64,000 nucleotides of DNA from Limivivens faecihominis (GTDB lineage: Bacteria; Bacillota; Clostridia; Lachnospirales; Lachnospiraceae). The notes under the pieces were generated by a model that searched no databases, was not told the DNA's origin, and was given only the letters and a program-made list of their open reading frames with translations. This document shows positions 8,862 to 17,303 of the stretch, piece by piece. Positions within the stretch are counted from its first letter, which is position 1. Every line of letters begins with the position of its first letter. The DNA is taken from positions 1-64,000 of the forward strand of contig NZ_JAJEPR010000004.1 of NCBI RefSeq assembly GCF_020686945.1. Reading direction: 5' to 3'. The position numbers and the translations under genes were made by a program.

Positions 8862-9683
8862 TTAGAATGACGCCCCCTTTCCCTCTTTGTCGTATTTGTT
8901 CATGATGGCCATACTGATGGCGATGAAGATCATCAGCACGAGGGAGAGTCCGCTTCCCATGTGCCAGTTGTTGACCTGTTTGAACTGCTGCTCGATGACG
9001 TTTCCAATGAGCAGGATCTTGCTTCCGCCCAGAAGGTCGGAGAGCACGAAAGTGGTCATGGCGGGCACGAACACCATCGTGATACCGCTTATGACTCCCG
9101 GAAGAGTCAGCGGGAAAATAACCTTCGTGAAGGTCTGGAATTTATTTGCCCCCAGATCCTCGGCTGCCTGGATCACGCTTAAGTCTACCTTGATGAGACT
9201 ATTATAAATAGGAAGCAGCATGAAGGGCAGGAAGTTGTAGATCATACCCAGAATGATAGCGTAGGGAGTATTGATGATCCTTAAGGTGGGCAGATGGAGA
9301 AAACGGAGCACGGTGTTGATGACGCCGTTTTTCTCCAACAGGGTCTGCCAGGCCATGGTCCTAAGCAGAAAGTTCATCCACATCGGGATGATGAAGATCA
9401 GGACGATGAGCTGGCTCTTGTTTCCTTTTAATTTGCTTAAAATCATGGCCAGAGGATAGGACATGACAAGACAGGCCACGGTGCTTACCAGAGAGAGGAG
9501 CAGGGCCAGCCACAGGGATTTGAGATAGTGGGGGGCCAGGATCCGCTTGACATTTTCAAGGGTAAAGCTTCCGTCATCCCCGGTGAAGCCGTAATAGATC
9601 ACCATGAGGAGTGGAATCGCGATAAAGGCTACGGTCCAGACGAGGAAAGGACCGGCCAGGAGAGCTTTGTTTTTAGTTTTCAA
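8862..9683 (-). CDS. potB: spermidine/putrescine ABC permease PotB
   Basis: This polyamine permease has about six membrane segments and an EAA loop, AAEDLGANKFQTFTKVIFPLTLPGVISG. The start is uncertain. An ATG at 9701 has a poor ribosome site, whereas a TTG at 9683 sits 9 bp after a perfect AGGAGG that lies inside the longer reading frame. The TTG start gives MKTKNKALLAGP, which resembles other PotB N-termini, and I prefer it. It overlaps the potA end by 11 bp (29 bp if the ATG is used). Product is 273 or 279 residues. Confidence 0.92.
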   Translation of the reverse strand: MKTKNKALLAGPFLVWTVAFIAIPLLMVIYYGFTGDDGSFTLENVKRILAPHYLKSLWLALLLSLVSTVACLVMSYPLAMILSKLKGNKSQLIVLIFIIPMWMNFLLRTMAWQTLLEKNGVINTVLRFLHLPTLRIINTPYAIILGMIYNFLPFMLLPIYNSLIKVDLSVIQAAEDLGANKFQTFTKVIFPLTLPGVISGITMVFVPAMTTFVLSDLLGGSKILLIGNVIEQQFKQVNNWHMGSGLSLVLMIFIAISMAIMNKYDKEGKGASF

Positions 9684-10746
9684 TATTGGCAGCCTCCTCA
9701 TCTTCAGATTCCGGTTTGTTCATGATCTGGATATCGAAGGGATCCACGGAAATGCCAACCTTCGTACCTACGGGGAAACAGTCGGTGCTGTGTACCAGCC
9801 ACTCGTAGCCATTTGCCATGACCTCCATCTCATAATGGACGCCTTTGAAGATCAGATGGGTGACAACGCCGTCGATGATGCCTTCCTCGGGTTTGACGAG
9901 ATCCACATCCTCGGGACGGATCACGACGTCCACCGGGCGGTTCTGGCCGAAGCCGGTGTCCACGCAGCGAAATCTGACGCCGAGGATCTCCACTAGTTTA
10001 TCCTCCAGCATGATGCCGTCGATGATGTTGCTGTCTCCGATAAAGTCGGCGACGAAGGCATTTTCCGGCTCATTGTAGATATCCACAGGAGTGCCGATCT
10101 GCTGAATGTAACCCTGGTTCATGACCACGATGGTATCGGACATCGTGAGGGCCTCCTCCTGGTCGTGGGTGACATAGATGAAGGTGATACCCAGTTCATT
10201 TTTCAGGCGGATCAGCTCGTACTGCATGTCCTGACGGAGTTTCAGGTCCAGAGCGCCTAAGGGCTCGTCCAGAAGCAGGACCTTTGGCTCGTTTACAATG
10301 GCGCGGGCGATGGCGATACGCTGCTGCTGGCCGCCGCTTAAGGAATCCGGATTCCGGTTTTCAAAACCGTCCAGGTTTACGAGCTTTAAAGCGTATTTGA
10401 TCTTATCCTGAATGTAGGCGTCGCTTTTTTTCTTGATCTTGAGGCCGAAGGCAATGTTCTCGGCGATGGTCATATGGGGAAAAAGGGCGTATTTTTGGAA
10501 AACGGTATTCAGCTGTCGTTTGTTTGGCGGAAGGGAAGTGATATCCTTGCCGTCAAAGATGATCCGGCCCTGATCGGGGGTCTCAAAGCCGCCGATGAGG
10601 CGCAGCGTCGTGGTCTTTCCGCATCCGCTGGGGCCGAGGAGCGTGAGGAACTCATTCTCACGGATATAGAGATTCAGATCGTCCAGGACCATCTGGCCGT
10701 CGTAGGATTTGGAAATATGCTGTAAATCGATGAGATGTTTGCTCAT
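9673..10746 (-). CDS. potA: spermidine/putrescine ABC importer ATPase PotA
   Basis: This 357-residue ATPase powers polyamine import. Visible motifs are Walker A GPSGCGKT (38-45), Q-loop VFQKYALFPH, signature LSGGQQQR, Walker B VLLLDEPLGALD and H-loop VTHDQEEAL. A C-terminal OB-like TOBE region follows (about 240-350), as in other PotA and MalK-type ATPases. It is the second gene of the operon, 26 bp after the XRE-cupin regulator, and overlaps potB. Nothing in the sequence looks degenerate. Confidence 0.95.
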   Translation of the reverse strand: MSKHLIDLQHISKSYDGQMVLDDLNLYIRENEFLTLLGPSGCGKTTTLRLIGGFETPDQGRIIFDGKDITSLPPNKRQLNTVFQKYALFPHMTIAENIAFGLKIKKKSDAYIQDKIKYALKLVNLDGFENRNPDSLSGGQQQRIAIARAIVNEPKVLLLDEPLGALDLKLRQDMQYELIRLKNELGITFIYVTHDQEEALTMSDTIVVMNQGYIQQIGTPVDIYNEPENAFVADFIGDSNIIDGIMLEDKLVEILGVRFRCVDTGFGQNRPVDVVIRPEDVDLVKPEEGIIDGVVTHLIFKGVHYEMEVMANGYEWLVHSTDCFPVGTKVGISVDPFDIQIMNKPESEDEEAANIEN

Positions 10747-10772
10747 GGTCGTTTTTTCTCCTTCGTGGTTGA

Positions 10773-11312
10773 TTAGAAGCTCGGGGGAGAGCTGATCCAG
10801 AGAACCTGGGCCGGCGTCTTGCTGGGGTTCTTGAGGTAATGACTCTTGTTGGGGATCAGATAAAAGGTTTCCCCTTTTTTGGCTTTATAATTCTTATTTC
10901 CGATATGGATTGTGACCGTTCCGGTAAGGACATAGCCAAATTCCTCTCCCTCATGAGGAAGATCCATATAGGTGGTGCCGCCGGGCCCGAGAGTCAGGCG
11001 GATGGGTTCCATGATGTTCCGCTGAGCGTTGGGAACAATCCACTCGATGGTGTTGTTCAGCTCAGGATCGGTTTTAACGAAGTAATCTTCGGCTTTGAAA
11101 ACGATCTGCTCCTCGGGAGCTTCGTAGAAAAATTCATTAAGGCTGCTGCCCAGGACCTGCAGGATATCTGTCAGAGTAGCGATGGAAGGGGAGGTCAGAT
11201 CCCGCTCCAGCTGGGAAATAAATCCCTTGGACAGTTCGGAACGGTCTGCCAGCTCTTCCTGGGTCAGACCCTTGGCGATCCTGAGGTCCTTGATCTTCTT
11301 GCCTATCTCCAT
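10773..11312 (-). CDS. XRE-family regulator with cupin sensor domain
   Basis: This 179-residue transcription factor has an N-terminal helix-turn-helix (about 6-60, with LTQEELADRSELSKGFISQLERD) and a C-terminal cupin barrel (about 105-175, with LPHEGEEFGYVLTGTVTIHIG). The architecture matches PuuR-like regulators that sense small metabolites. As first gene of the polyamine operon it most likely controls potABCD, itself and rluA. Its promoter has perfect -35 and -10 hexamers, with palindromes at and downstream of the predicted start site that could be its operators. Ligand is inferred, not seen; polyamine sensing is the simplest idea. Confidence 0.9.
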   Translation of the reverse strand: MEIGKKIKDLRIAKGLTQEELADRSELSKGFISQLERDLTSPSIATLTDILQVLGSSLNEFFYEAPEEQIVFKAEDYFVKTDPELNNTIEWIVPNAQRNIMEPIRLTLGPGGTTYMDLPHEGEEFGYVLTGTVTIHIGNKNYKAKKGETFYLIPNKSHYLKNPSKTPAQVLWISSPPSF

Positions 11313-11346
11313 ATAGTCACCTTCTTCTTAAGGAATACAGACAAAT

Positions 11347-11362
11347 TGCTTCGCTCGAAGCA
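11347..11362 (-). promoter_or_regulatory. perfect palindrome in the XRE-pot leader
   Basis: TGCTTCG-CT-CGAAGCA is a 7+7 bp perfect inverted repeat in the transcribed leader, 35 bp upstream of the regulator start. It could be an RNA hairpin or a DNA operator. Confidence 0.5.
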
Positions 11363-11391
11363 GCTCACGCAATTTTGCATCCATGTAATTC

Positions 11392-11418
11392 TAAACTTCA
11401 AGTTTAGTTGCACTAAAC
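11392..11418 (-). promoter_or_regulatory. overlapping palindromes at the XRE-pot start site, likely operators
   Basis: TAAACTT-C-AAGTTTA (11392-11406) and GTTTAGT-TGC-ACTAAAC (11402-11418) are two perfect inverted repeats sharing five bases. They begin 4 bp downstream of the -10 box of the operon promoter. The half-site GTTTA occurs repeatedly. Position and symmetry suggest repressor binding, most simply by the XRE-cupin protein encoded just downstream. Confidence 0.65.
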
Positions 11419-11422
11419 AATG

Positions 11423-11450
11423 ATTATACAGAATCCGCGCAGAATGTCAA
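11423..11450 (-). promoter_or_regulatory. perfect-consensus sigma-A promoter of the XRE-potABCD operon
   Basis: On the minus strand TTGACA (11450-11445) and TATAAT (11428-11423) are both perfect, with a 16-bp spacer. Such a strong promoter usually needs a repressor, consistent with the adjacent palindromes. Confidence 0.85.
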
Positions 11451-11483
11451 CCACATTTTTGTAAAAAACATACGCAATTTCTA

Positions 11484-11512
11484 TTAACAAAAAGGGAGGT
11501 TTATGGTAAAAT
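11484..11512 (+). promoter_or_regulatory. promoter of the lactonase-family gene
   Basis: TTAACA (11484-11489) and TAAAAT (11507-11512) lie 17 bp apart. It is divergent from the polyamine operon promoter, with about 33 bp between the -35 boxes. Confidence 0.65.
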
Positions 11513-11585
11513 AAAGAAAAATGTGCGAAGAAACGGAATCTTTCTGTCCGTTTTTAACAGAATCGAGAAGCAGGAGGACAAGAAA

Positions 11586-12656
11586 ATGTACAACAGTAAC
11601 GATAAATATGTGGCATATGTGGGCACCTACACCCATGGAAGCAGCATTGGCATCCATGTCTACGATCTGGATGTGGAGAACGGCTACATGACCGAGCGGA
11701 ATGTGGTGCCGGTAAACAACGCTTCCCATATCGCCAAATCCAACAACGGCAAATATCTCTATTCCATCGCCGATGAGGGAGTGGCTGTGATGAAGATCGG
11801 AGCCGACGGCGGCCTGACCCCGATCAATAAAGTGGGGATTGATGGCATGAGAGGCTGTTTCCTTTCCACCGATAAGGCAGGAAAATTCCTCTTTGTGGGC
11901 GGCTACCACGACGGAAAAGTCACTGTGGTACACACCCACAGTGACGGAAGACTGGGAAGAGTCATGGACGGCATTTTCCATAAAGGTCTCGGCAGCGTGG
12001 CAGAGAGAAACTTCCGGCCCCATATCAGCTGTGTGATGCCCACACCGGACAACAAGTTCCTCTGCGTCGTGGACAGCGGCGTGGACCATATCAATATCTA
12101 TACGGTCAATCCCACGACCGGCCGCCTGAAAATGGTGGATATTCTCCGCTGTGAGCTGGAATCTGCTCCCCGCTGGATTCGTTTCAGCCGCGACGGCAAG
12201 TTTGCCTATGTGATCTGTGAGCACAGCAACGAGATTCTGGTATATACTTATGACGGTTCCGGACGGCTGCCGGAGTTCGAGCTGGTTCAGAAAGTTCCGA
12301 CTTATCTGGACAACGACGAAAGCGCGAAGGCCGCTTCCGCTCTGAAGATTTCCCCGAGCGGCGATTATCTCTACTGTTCTACAGCGGGAGAGGAGACTGT
12401 GGGAATCTTTAAGATCGATCACGAGACCGGCAAGCTTACGAAGATCTGCATACTTCCGATCAGTGGCAAGTACCCCAAGGATGTGGCAGTCTTCCCGGAT
12501 GAAAAGACGCTGGTGGTCTTAAATCACGAGTCCAACGAGATTCGCTTTTTCCAGGTGGACTACGAGAAAGGCCTCATGGTCATGAAAGGAAAACCCATCC
12601 GCATCGAAACACCGAACTGCATTCTGATTTCCAAGGTCGGAGAATTTACAGACTAA
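11586..12656 (+). CDS. beta-propeller lactonase family protein (Pgl-like)
   Basis: This 356-residue protein belongs to the seven-bladed beta-propeller lactonase family (PF10282), which includes 6-phosphogluconolactonases. Supporting motifs are YVGTYTHGSSIGIHVYDLD at the N-terminus, repeated blade segments such as KYLYSIADEGVAVMKI and KFAYVICEHSNEILVYTYD, and GKYPKDVAVFPDEKTLVVLNHESNEIRFF near the end. The start at 11586 follows AGGAGG at 8 bp; an in-frame start at 11523 lacks a ribosome site. It is monocistronic, with its own promoter and terminator. A pentose phosphate role is plausible but not proven, since many family members are uncharacterised. Confidence 0.85.
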   Translation: MYNSNDKYVAYVGTYTHGSSIGIHVYDLDVENGYMTERNVVPVNNASHIAKSNNGKYLYSIADEGVAVMKIGADGGLTPINKVGIDGMRGCFLSTDKAGKFLFVGGYHDGKVTVVHTHSDGRLGRVMDGIFHKGLGSVAERNFRPHISCVMPTPDNKFLCVVDSGVDHINIYTVNPTTGRLKMVDILRCELESAPRWIRFSRDGKFAYVICEHSNEILVYTYDGSGRLPEFELVQKVPTYLDNDESAKAASALKISPSGDYLYCSTAGEETVGIFKIDHETGKLTKICILPISGKYPKDVAVFPDEKTLVVLNHESNEIRFFQVDYEKGLMVMKGKPIRIETPNCILISKVGEFTD

Positions 12657-12657
12657 T

Positions 12658-12709
12658 AACAAATAAAATGGACATGTCGCCTACCGGCGACATGTCCATT
12701 TTATTTGTT
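12658..12709. terminator. bidirectional terminator with perfect 24-bp stem
   Basis: Arms 12658-12681 and 12686-12709 are perfectly complementary around a TACC loop. The base is A/T-rich, so each strand ends in a U-rich arm. It lies between the convergent lactonase gene and aroC and extends into the aroC stop codon and last codons. Confidence 0.9.
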
Positions 12710-13804
12710 AAAGAAACGGATCAGATTGTCCATACGGGACGGGATGCTTGCAAAAAGCATATCGAGAAGCGTGATGGCGGCCATGGCTTCCACCACGACA
12801 ACAGCTCTCGGAACGATGATCGGGTCGTGACGGCCTTTGATCCGGACGCGGATATTTTCACCGCTCTTGTTGACTGTATCCTGTTCCATGGAGATGGAGG
12901 GCGTGGGCTTGATGGCAGCCCGGAAAATGATATCGCTGCCGTCGCTGATGCCGCCCAGGATGCCGCCGGAATGATTGGCCAGCTTTTCGAGGGTTCCGTC
13001 AGAGGTATAGGCGTAGGGGTCGTTATTCTGGCTTCCGCGGGCTCTGGCCACAGCGAAGCCGTCGCCGATCTCGAAACCCTTGACTGCTCCGATGGAAAGA
13101 ATAGCTTTTCCGAGGTTGGCGTTCAGCTTTTCGAAGGCGGGATCGCCCACGCCGGGCTTCATGCCGCGGATGATGCATTCGATGACACCGCCGGCGGAAT
13201 CGCCCTCCTTCATAAGGCCGTCGAGATATTCTGAAGCCTCCTGGGCAGCAGCTGCGTCGGGCATGCAGAGGGGATTCAGGGAAGTCTCTTCGATCTGAAA
13301 ACGCTCTGGGTGGATTTTTACCGGGCCGATGGAGCGGGTGTAGGTGAAAAGCTGAATCCCTAAGCTGTTTAAAATCTTGACGGCGATGGCTCCGGCAGCC
13401 ACCCGGCCGATGGTCTCTCTTCCAGAGGAGCGGCCGCCGCCCCGGTAATCCCGGAAACCGTATTTCATATCATAAGTCATATCCGCGTGACCCGGACGGT
13501 AGTAGCTCGCGATCTCGCTGTAGTCGGCAGAGCGTTGGGAGGTGTTCCGCACGAGGAGGGAGATGGGAGTTCCGGTGGTTTTTCCCTCGAAGACGCCGGA
13601 GAGGATTTCTACCTGATCGCCTTCCTTCCGGGGGGTAGAGTAGCGGCTGGTCCCCGGTTTTCTCCGGTCCAGAAAGACCTGAATATCAGCCTCCGTGAGA
13701 GAGAGGCCGGCCGGGCAGCCATCCACAACCACGCCGACGCCGGCACCGTGGGATTCGCCCCAGGTGGTGATACGGAAAATAGTTCCATAAGTTGAACCTG
13801 ACAT
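12701..13804 (-). CDS. aroC: chorismate synthase
   Basis: This enzyme converts EPSP to chorismate using reduced FMN, the last step of the shikimate pathway. Key motifs are the N-terminal TWGESHG, SRYSTPRKEGDQVEILSG, RGGGRSSGRET and IKGRHDPIIVPRAVVVVEAM near the C-terminus. About 367 residues from the ATG at 13804, which is 9 bp after AAGGA; two earlier in-frame ATGs (13813, 13810) are too close to it. The last codons and stop lie inside the shared terminator stem. It appears alone, with no other shikimate gene in the window. Confidence 0.95.
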   Translation of the reverse strand: MSGSTYGTIFRITTWGESHGAGVGVVVDGCPAGLSLTEADIQVFLDRRKPGTSRYSTPRKEGDQVEILSGVFEGKTTGTPISLLVRNTSQRSADYSEIASYYRPGHADMTYDMKYGFRDYRGGGRSSGRETIGRVAAGAIAVKILNSLGIQLFTYTRSIGPVKIHPERFQIEETSLNPLCMPDAAAAQEASEYLDGLMKEGDSAGGVIECIIRGMKPGVGDPAFEKLNANLGKAILSIGAVKGFEIGDGFAVARARGSQNNDPYAYTSDGTLEKLANHSGGILGGISDGSDIIFRAAIKPTPSISMEQDTVNKSGENIRVRIKGRHDPIIVPRAVVVVEAMAAITLLDMLFASIPSRMDNLIRFFNK

Positions 13805-13843
13805 AATCATCATTCCTTATATAATATTTAGTCGTATGAAACG

Positions 13844-13872
13844 ATTATAATGGAAAGAAAAAAAGATTTCAA
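13844..13872 (-). promoter_or_regulatory. promoter of aroC
   Basis: On the minus strand TTGAAA (13872-13867) and TATAAT (13849-13844) are separated by 17 bp, about 40 bp upstream of the aroC start. Confidence 0.75.
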
Positions 13873-13909
13873 GGTTTCTTAAATCTTTTGAAAAAAATCA
13901 GGGCTGTGA

Positions 13910-13938
13910 TTGACAAAGAAGGGCGAAAAACATATAAT
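13910..13938 (+). promoter_or_regulatory. perfect-consensus promoter of corA and downstream genes
   Basis: TTGACA (13910-13915) and TATAAT (13933-13938) are both perfect with a 17-bp spacer. It is the only strong promoter seen before the co-directional run corA to 22229, whose gaps are 9-36 bp. Confidence 0.85.
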
Positions 13939-14012
13939 GGCGATAGTAATGCCATGAAGAAGCGTTCGATGGATTGTCTGTTTTGCGGATGATCGAAAGG
14001 AGTTATGGAATC

Positions 14013-14954
14013 ATGATAAAGATTTTCCGGACCATAGACGGGCATATTCATCAGTTGAATGAAGCGTCTGAGGGCTGCTGGGTGGTGCTTGCCAATCCCA
14101 CGGCTACAGAAATTCTGGAAACAGCCAACAAATATCATATTGATCAGGATGATCTTCGGGCACCTCTGGATGAAGAAGAGAGATCGCGTATTGAGGTGGA
14201 AGATAATTACACCCTGATCCTGGTAGATATTCCTGTCATCGAGGAACGAAATGAGAAGGACTGGTTCGGCACGGTGCCGCTGGGTATCATCATTTCGGAG
14301 GATATGATCTTTACGGTCTGCCTGGAAGAGACTCCTGTTCTGGATGCTTTTATGGATGGGAGAGTCAGGAATTTCTTTACCTATAAGAAGACGCGCTTTA
14401 TCCTGCAGATCCTTTACCGGAATGCCAGCATGTACCTGCATTACCTCCGTATTCTGGATAAAAAAAGTGAGGTCATGGAGCAGAAACTTCACGGTTCACC
14501 GAAGAATCAGGAGATCATCGAGCTTCTGGAGATGCAGAAATCTCTGGTATATTTCACCACCTCCCTCCGGGTGAACGAGGTGGTGCTGGAGAAACTTCTG
14601 AAAGTGGAAAGTATCAAGAAATATCCGGAGGACACGGATCTACTGGAGGATGTCATCACCGAGAACAAGCAGGCCATCGAGATGGCCCATGTTTATACGG
14701 GTATCCTCAACAGCATGATGGACACCTTCTCGTCGGTCATTTCCAATAATGTCAATGGCGTTATGAAATTTCTGACAACGATAACTATCGTCATGGCGAT
14801 TCCCACCATGGTATTCAGCGCTTACGGAATGAACCTGAATCTCAGCGGAATCCCGTTTTCCGTCAGTCATGACGGTTTCCTGATCGTTATCCTGATCTCT
14901 CTGGCTTTAAGCCTTGTGGTGGCGCTGATCTGCTCCAAGAAAGATCTCTTCTGA
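14013..14954 (+). CDS. corA: CorA-family magnesium/divalent cation transporter
   Basis: This 313-residue protein has a long cytoplasmic N-terminal domain, a helical stalk (about 150-245) and two C-terminal membrane helices. The pore signature GMN is present (AYGMNL, about 272-274) at the end of the first helix, and the protein ends with the short basic SKKDLF tail. This is the pentameric CorA architecture for Mg2+ or Co2+ uptake. Start at 14013 follows AAAGGAG at 10 bp; the longer frame from 13974 has no ribosome site. Metal preference cannot be read from sequence. Confidence 0.92.
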   Translation: MIKIFRTIDGHIHQLNEASEGCWVVLANPTATEILETANKYHIDQDDLRAPLDEEERSRIEVEDNYTLILVDIPVIEERNEKDWFGTVPLGIIISEDMIFTVCLEETPVLDAFMDGRVRNFFTYKKTRFILQILYRNASMYLHYLRILDKKSEVMEQKLHGSPKNQEIIELLEMQKSLVYFTTSLRVNEVVLEKLLKVESIKKYPEDTDLLEDVITENKQAIEMAHVYTGILNSMMDTFSSVISNNVNGVMKFLTTITIVMAIPTMVFSAYGMNLNLSGIPFSVSHDGFLIVILISLALSLVVALICSKKDLF

Positions 14955-14990
14955 CCCTGAGGCAAAACAGTTTTACAGAAAGGAACCGAT

Positions 14991-15836
14991 ATGAATTTTC
15001 TGAATAAAATGGAAAGAAAGTTTGGCAGATATGCGATCCATAATCTTTCTGCCTATATCATTGCTCTTTATGTGGCAGGCTATCTTTTATACTTCTTTGC
15101 TCCTGCCAGTATTTTCAGCTATCTGACTCTCGAGCCCTATTATATTCTGCACGGTCAGATCTGGAGACTGGTGACCTGGATTCTGATTCCGCCGGAGTCA
15201 CCGGGTATTTTTACCATCATTATGCTGTTTTTCTATTATTCTCTTGGAAACAGTCTGGAACAGACCTGGGGAGCTTTCCGTTACAACGTCTACATTTTCA
15301 TGGGAATGATCTCGACGGTTCTGGGCGCTTTTCTCCTCTATGCGATTTTCGGAGGAAACGTGCTTTTCGGCAATGCCCTTTTCAGTACCTACTATATTAA
15401 TATGTCGATCTTCCTCGCTTTTGCTGTAAGTTATCCGAATATGCAAGTCATGCTGTACTTTTTCATCCCTATCAAGATGAAATGGATGGGTATCCTGTAC
15501 GGCTTTTTCATCGTATATTCCTTCGTGAAGAGCAGCTGGGTCGGTAAAGTGGCGATCATTGCTTCTCTGCTGAATTTCATCGTCTTCTTCCTGATGACTC
15601 GCGATTACCGCAGAGTTTCTCCGAAGGAGATCCGGAGAAAGCAGGATTTCAAACGCCAGATGGACACCGCAAAGCCCGGAAACGGCAGACAGCCTATGCA
15701 CAAATGTGCTGTGTGCGGACGGACCGAGCTGGACGGGGACGATCTGGAGTTCCGTTACTGCTCCAAGTGTGACGGAAATTACGAGTACTGTCAGGATCAT
15801 CTCTTTACCCACCAGCATGTCCATAAAAAACAGTGA
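14991..15836 (+). CDS. rhomboid-like membrane protein lacking catalytic residues, with C-terminal zinc ribbon
   Basis: This 281-residue protein has six or so membrane helices (about 15-205) with rhomboid landmarks: GQIWRLVTWILIPP (WR motif) and GNSLEQTWGAFRYN. The protease GxSG serine motif is not present: the matching helix reads YYINMSIFLAFAV. No catalytic His-containing last helix is seen either. It therefore looks like a pseudo-rhomboid. The soluble tail carries Cys239, Cys242, Cys257 and Cys260 in two CxxC pairs plus further Cys and His, a probable zinc ribbon. It lies 36 bp after corA and 12 bp before pyk. Function unknown; a chaperone or adaptor role for membrane proteins would be a guess. 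Confidence 0.8.
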   Translation: MNFLNKMERKFGRYAIHNLSAYIIALYVAGYLLYFFAPASIFSYLTLEPYYILHGQIWRLVTWILIPPESPGIFTIIMLFFYYSLGNSLEQTWGAFRYNVYIFMGMISTVLGAFLLYAIFGGNVLFGNALFSTYYINMSIFLAFAVSYPNMQVMLYFFIPIKMKWMGILYGFFIVYSFVKSSWVGKVAIIASLLNFIVFFLMTRDYRRVSPKEIRRKQDFKRQMDTAKPGNGRQPMHKCAVCGRTELDGDDLEFRYCSKCDGNYEYCQDHLFTHQHVHKKQ

Positions 15837-15848
15837 GGTGAAAGGATT

Positions 15849-17282
15849 ATGAAAAAAACGAAAATTGTATGCACCATGGGACCTAACACCAGCGACAGAA
15901 ACCTTCTTCGTGACATGATATTGGCCGGAATGGATGTGGCCAGATTCAATTTCTCTCATGGAGACCACGAGGAGCACGAAAAGAGAATAGAAACTTTAAA
16001 GGAACTTCGGGATGAGCTGGATCTGCCCATCGCCATGCTTCTGGATACGAAGGGACCGGAGATCCGTACCGGCCTCTTAAAAGACGGAAAAAAAGTGAAC
16101 CTGGAGACGGGAAACGAGTTTTCCCTGTACTTAACAGAGCAGGAGGGCGACGAGCACGGCACCTCCATCACTTACCAGGAACTTTCCAAGGACGTAAAAC
16201 CGGGAGACACGATCCTGATTGACGACGGTCTGATCGGGCTGACGGTAAAAGAGATCACAGCGGACGCGATCGTCTGTCAGGTAGCCAATGGCGGCGAGTT
16301 GGGACAGAGAAAGGGCGTCAATGTGCCTAACGTCAGCGTTGGCCTGCCTGATGTGACAGACAAAGACAAAGAAGATATCCTTTTTGGTATTACCCAGGGC
16401 TTTGATTTCATTGCAGCTTCTTTTGTGCGGAGCGCCGAGTGCATCCGTACGATCCGCAGCCTTTTAAAAGAGAACGGCGGCAAGCACATGCAGATCATTG
16501 CCAAGATCGAGAATGCGGAAGGTGTGGAAAACATCGATGCGATCCTGGAGGAGGCCGACGGCATTATGGTGGCCAGAGGCGACCTCGGAGTAGAGATCCC
16601 GGCTGACGAGGTTCCCTACATTCAGAAACGGATCATTGCCAAGTGCAACGAGCATCTCAAACCCGTCATCACGGCGACCCAGATGCTGGATTCCATGATC
16701 CGCAACCCGAGACCGACGAGAGCGGAGGCCGGAGACGTGGCAAACGCCATCTACGACGGCACCGACGCGATTATGCTTTCCGGTGAGACTGCCATGGGTA
16801 AATATCCGCTGGAATCCGTGAAGATGATGGCGAAGATCGCCGAGACCACGGAGGAGCATCTGGATTACGACACCCATTTCATGAAGGCAAAAAACAAGGT
16901 GAGCAGCGGTATTTCCGAGGCAGTGGGTTATGCGGCCGTTTCCACAGCGATTGCGCTGAATGCGGACTGTATCATCACTCCGACCTTCTACGGCCAGACG
17001 GCCCGCCTGATCGCGCACTTCCGTCCGAAAATGCCGATCTACGGTGTTTCTCCTCATGACAGAGCCATGAGACGGATGCAGCTTTACTGGGGCGTTTATC
17101 CCTACAAGGGAATGATGGAAGAGTCTTCCACCAAGATTATGAGAAATTCCCTAAAAGTCCTGAAGGAAAAAGGAAAAGTAAAGAAGGACGATCTGGTTGT
17201 CTTTACTGCCGGTGATGCGGCTACCAACGATGTAGACGGCAAGAGCATGACCAATATGATGAATGTAGTAGTAGTAAAATAA
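15849..17282 (+). CDS. pyk: pyruvate kinase
   Basis: This 477-residue glycolytic enzyme transfers phosphate from phosphoenolpyruvate to ADP. Conserved segments are KIVCTMGPNTSD, ARFNFSHGDHEEH, LDTKGPEIRTG, the active-site lysine region IIAKIENAEGVEN, MVARGDLGVEIP and TATQMLDSMIRNPRPTRAEAGDVANAIYDGTDAIMLSGETAMG. The protein ends after the standard allosteric C-domain and lacks the extra PEP-utiliser domain found in Bacillus enzymes. It sits in a co-directional run with corA and cell-envelope genes, and is linked functionally to pta-ackA for substrate-level ATP formation. Confidence 0.97.
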   Translation: MKKTKIVCTMGPNTSDRNLLRDMILAGMDVARFNFSHGDHEEHEKRIETLKELRDELDLPIAMLLDTKGPEIRTGLLKDGKKVNLETGNEFSLYLTEQEGDEHGTSITYQELSKDVKPGDTILIDDGLIGLTVKEITADAIVCQVANGGELGQRKGVNVPNVSVGLPDVTDKDKEDILFGITQGFDFIAASFVRSAECIRTIRSLLKENGGKHMQIIAKIENAEGVENIDAILEEADGIMVARGDLGVEIPADEVPYIQKRIIAKCNEHLKPVITATQMLDSMIRNPRPTRAEAGDVANAIYDGTDAIMLSGETAMGKYPLESVKMMAKIAETTEEHLDYDTHFMKAKNKVSSGISEAVGYAAVSTAIALNADCIITPTFYGQTARLIAHFRPKMPIYGVSPHDRAMRRMQLYWGVYPYKGMMEESSTKIMRNSLKVLKEKGKVKKDDLVVFTAGDAATNDVDGKSMTNMMNVVVVK

Positions 17283-17303
17283 GTAGAAACAAAGGCAAAA
17301 AAA

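Noticed and set aside
11313..11391. Riboswitch in the pot leader
   Set aside because: Only one short perfect hairpin and no known aptamer features; operators are a simpler explanation.
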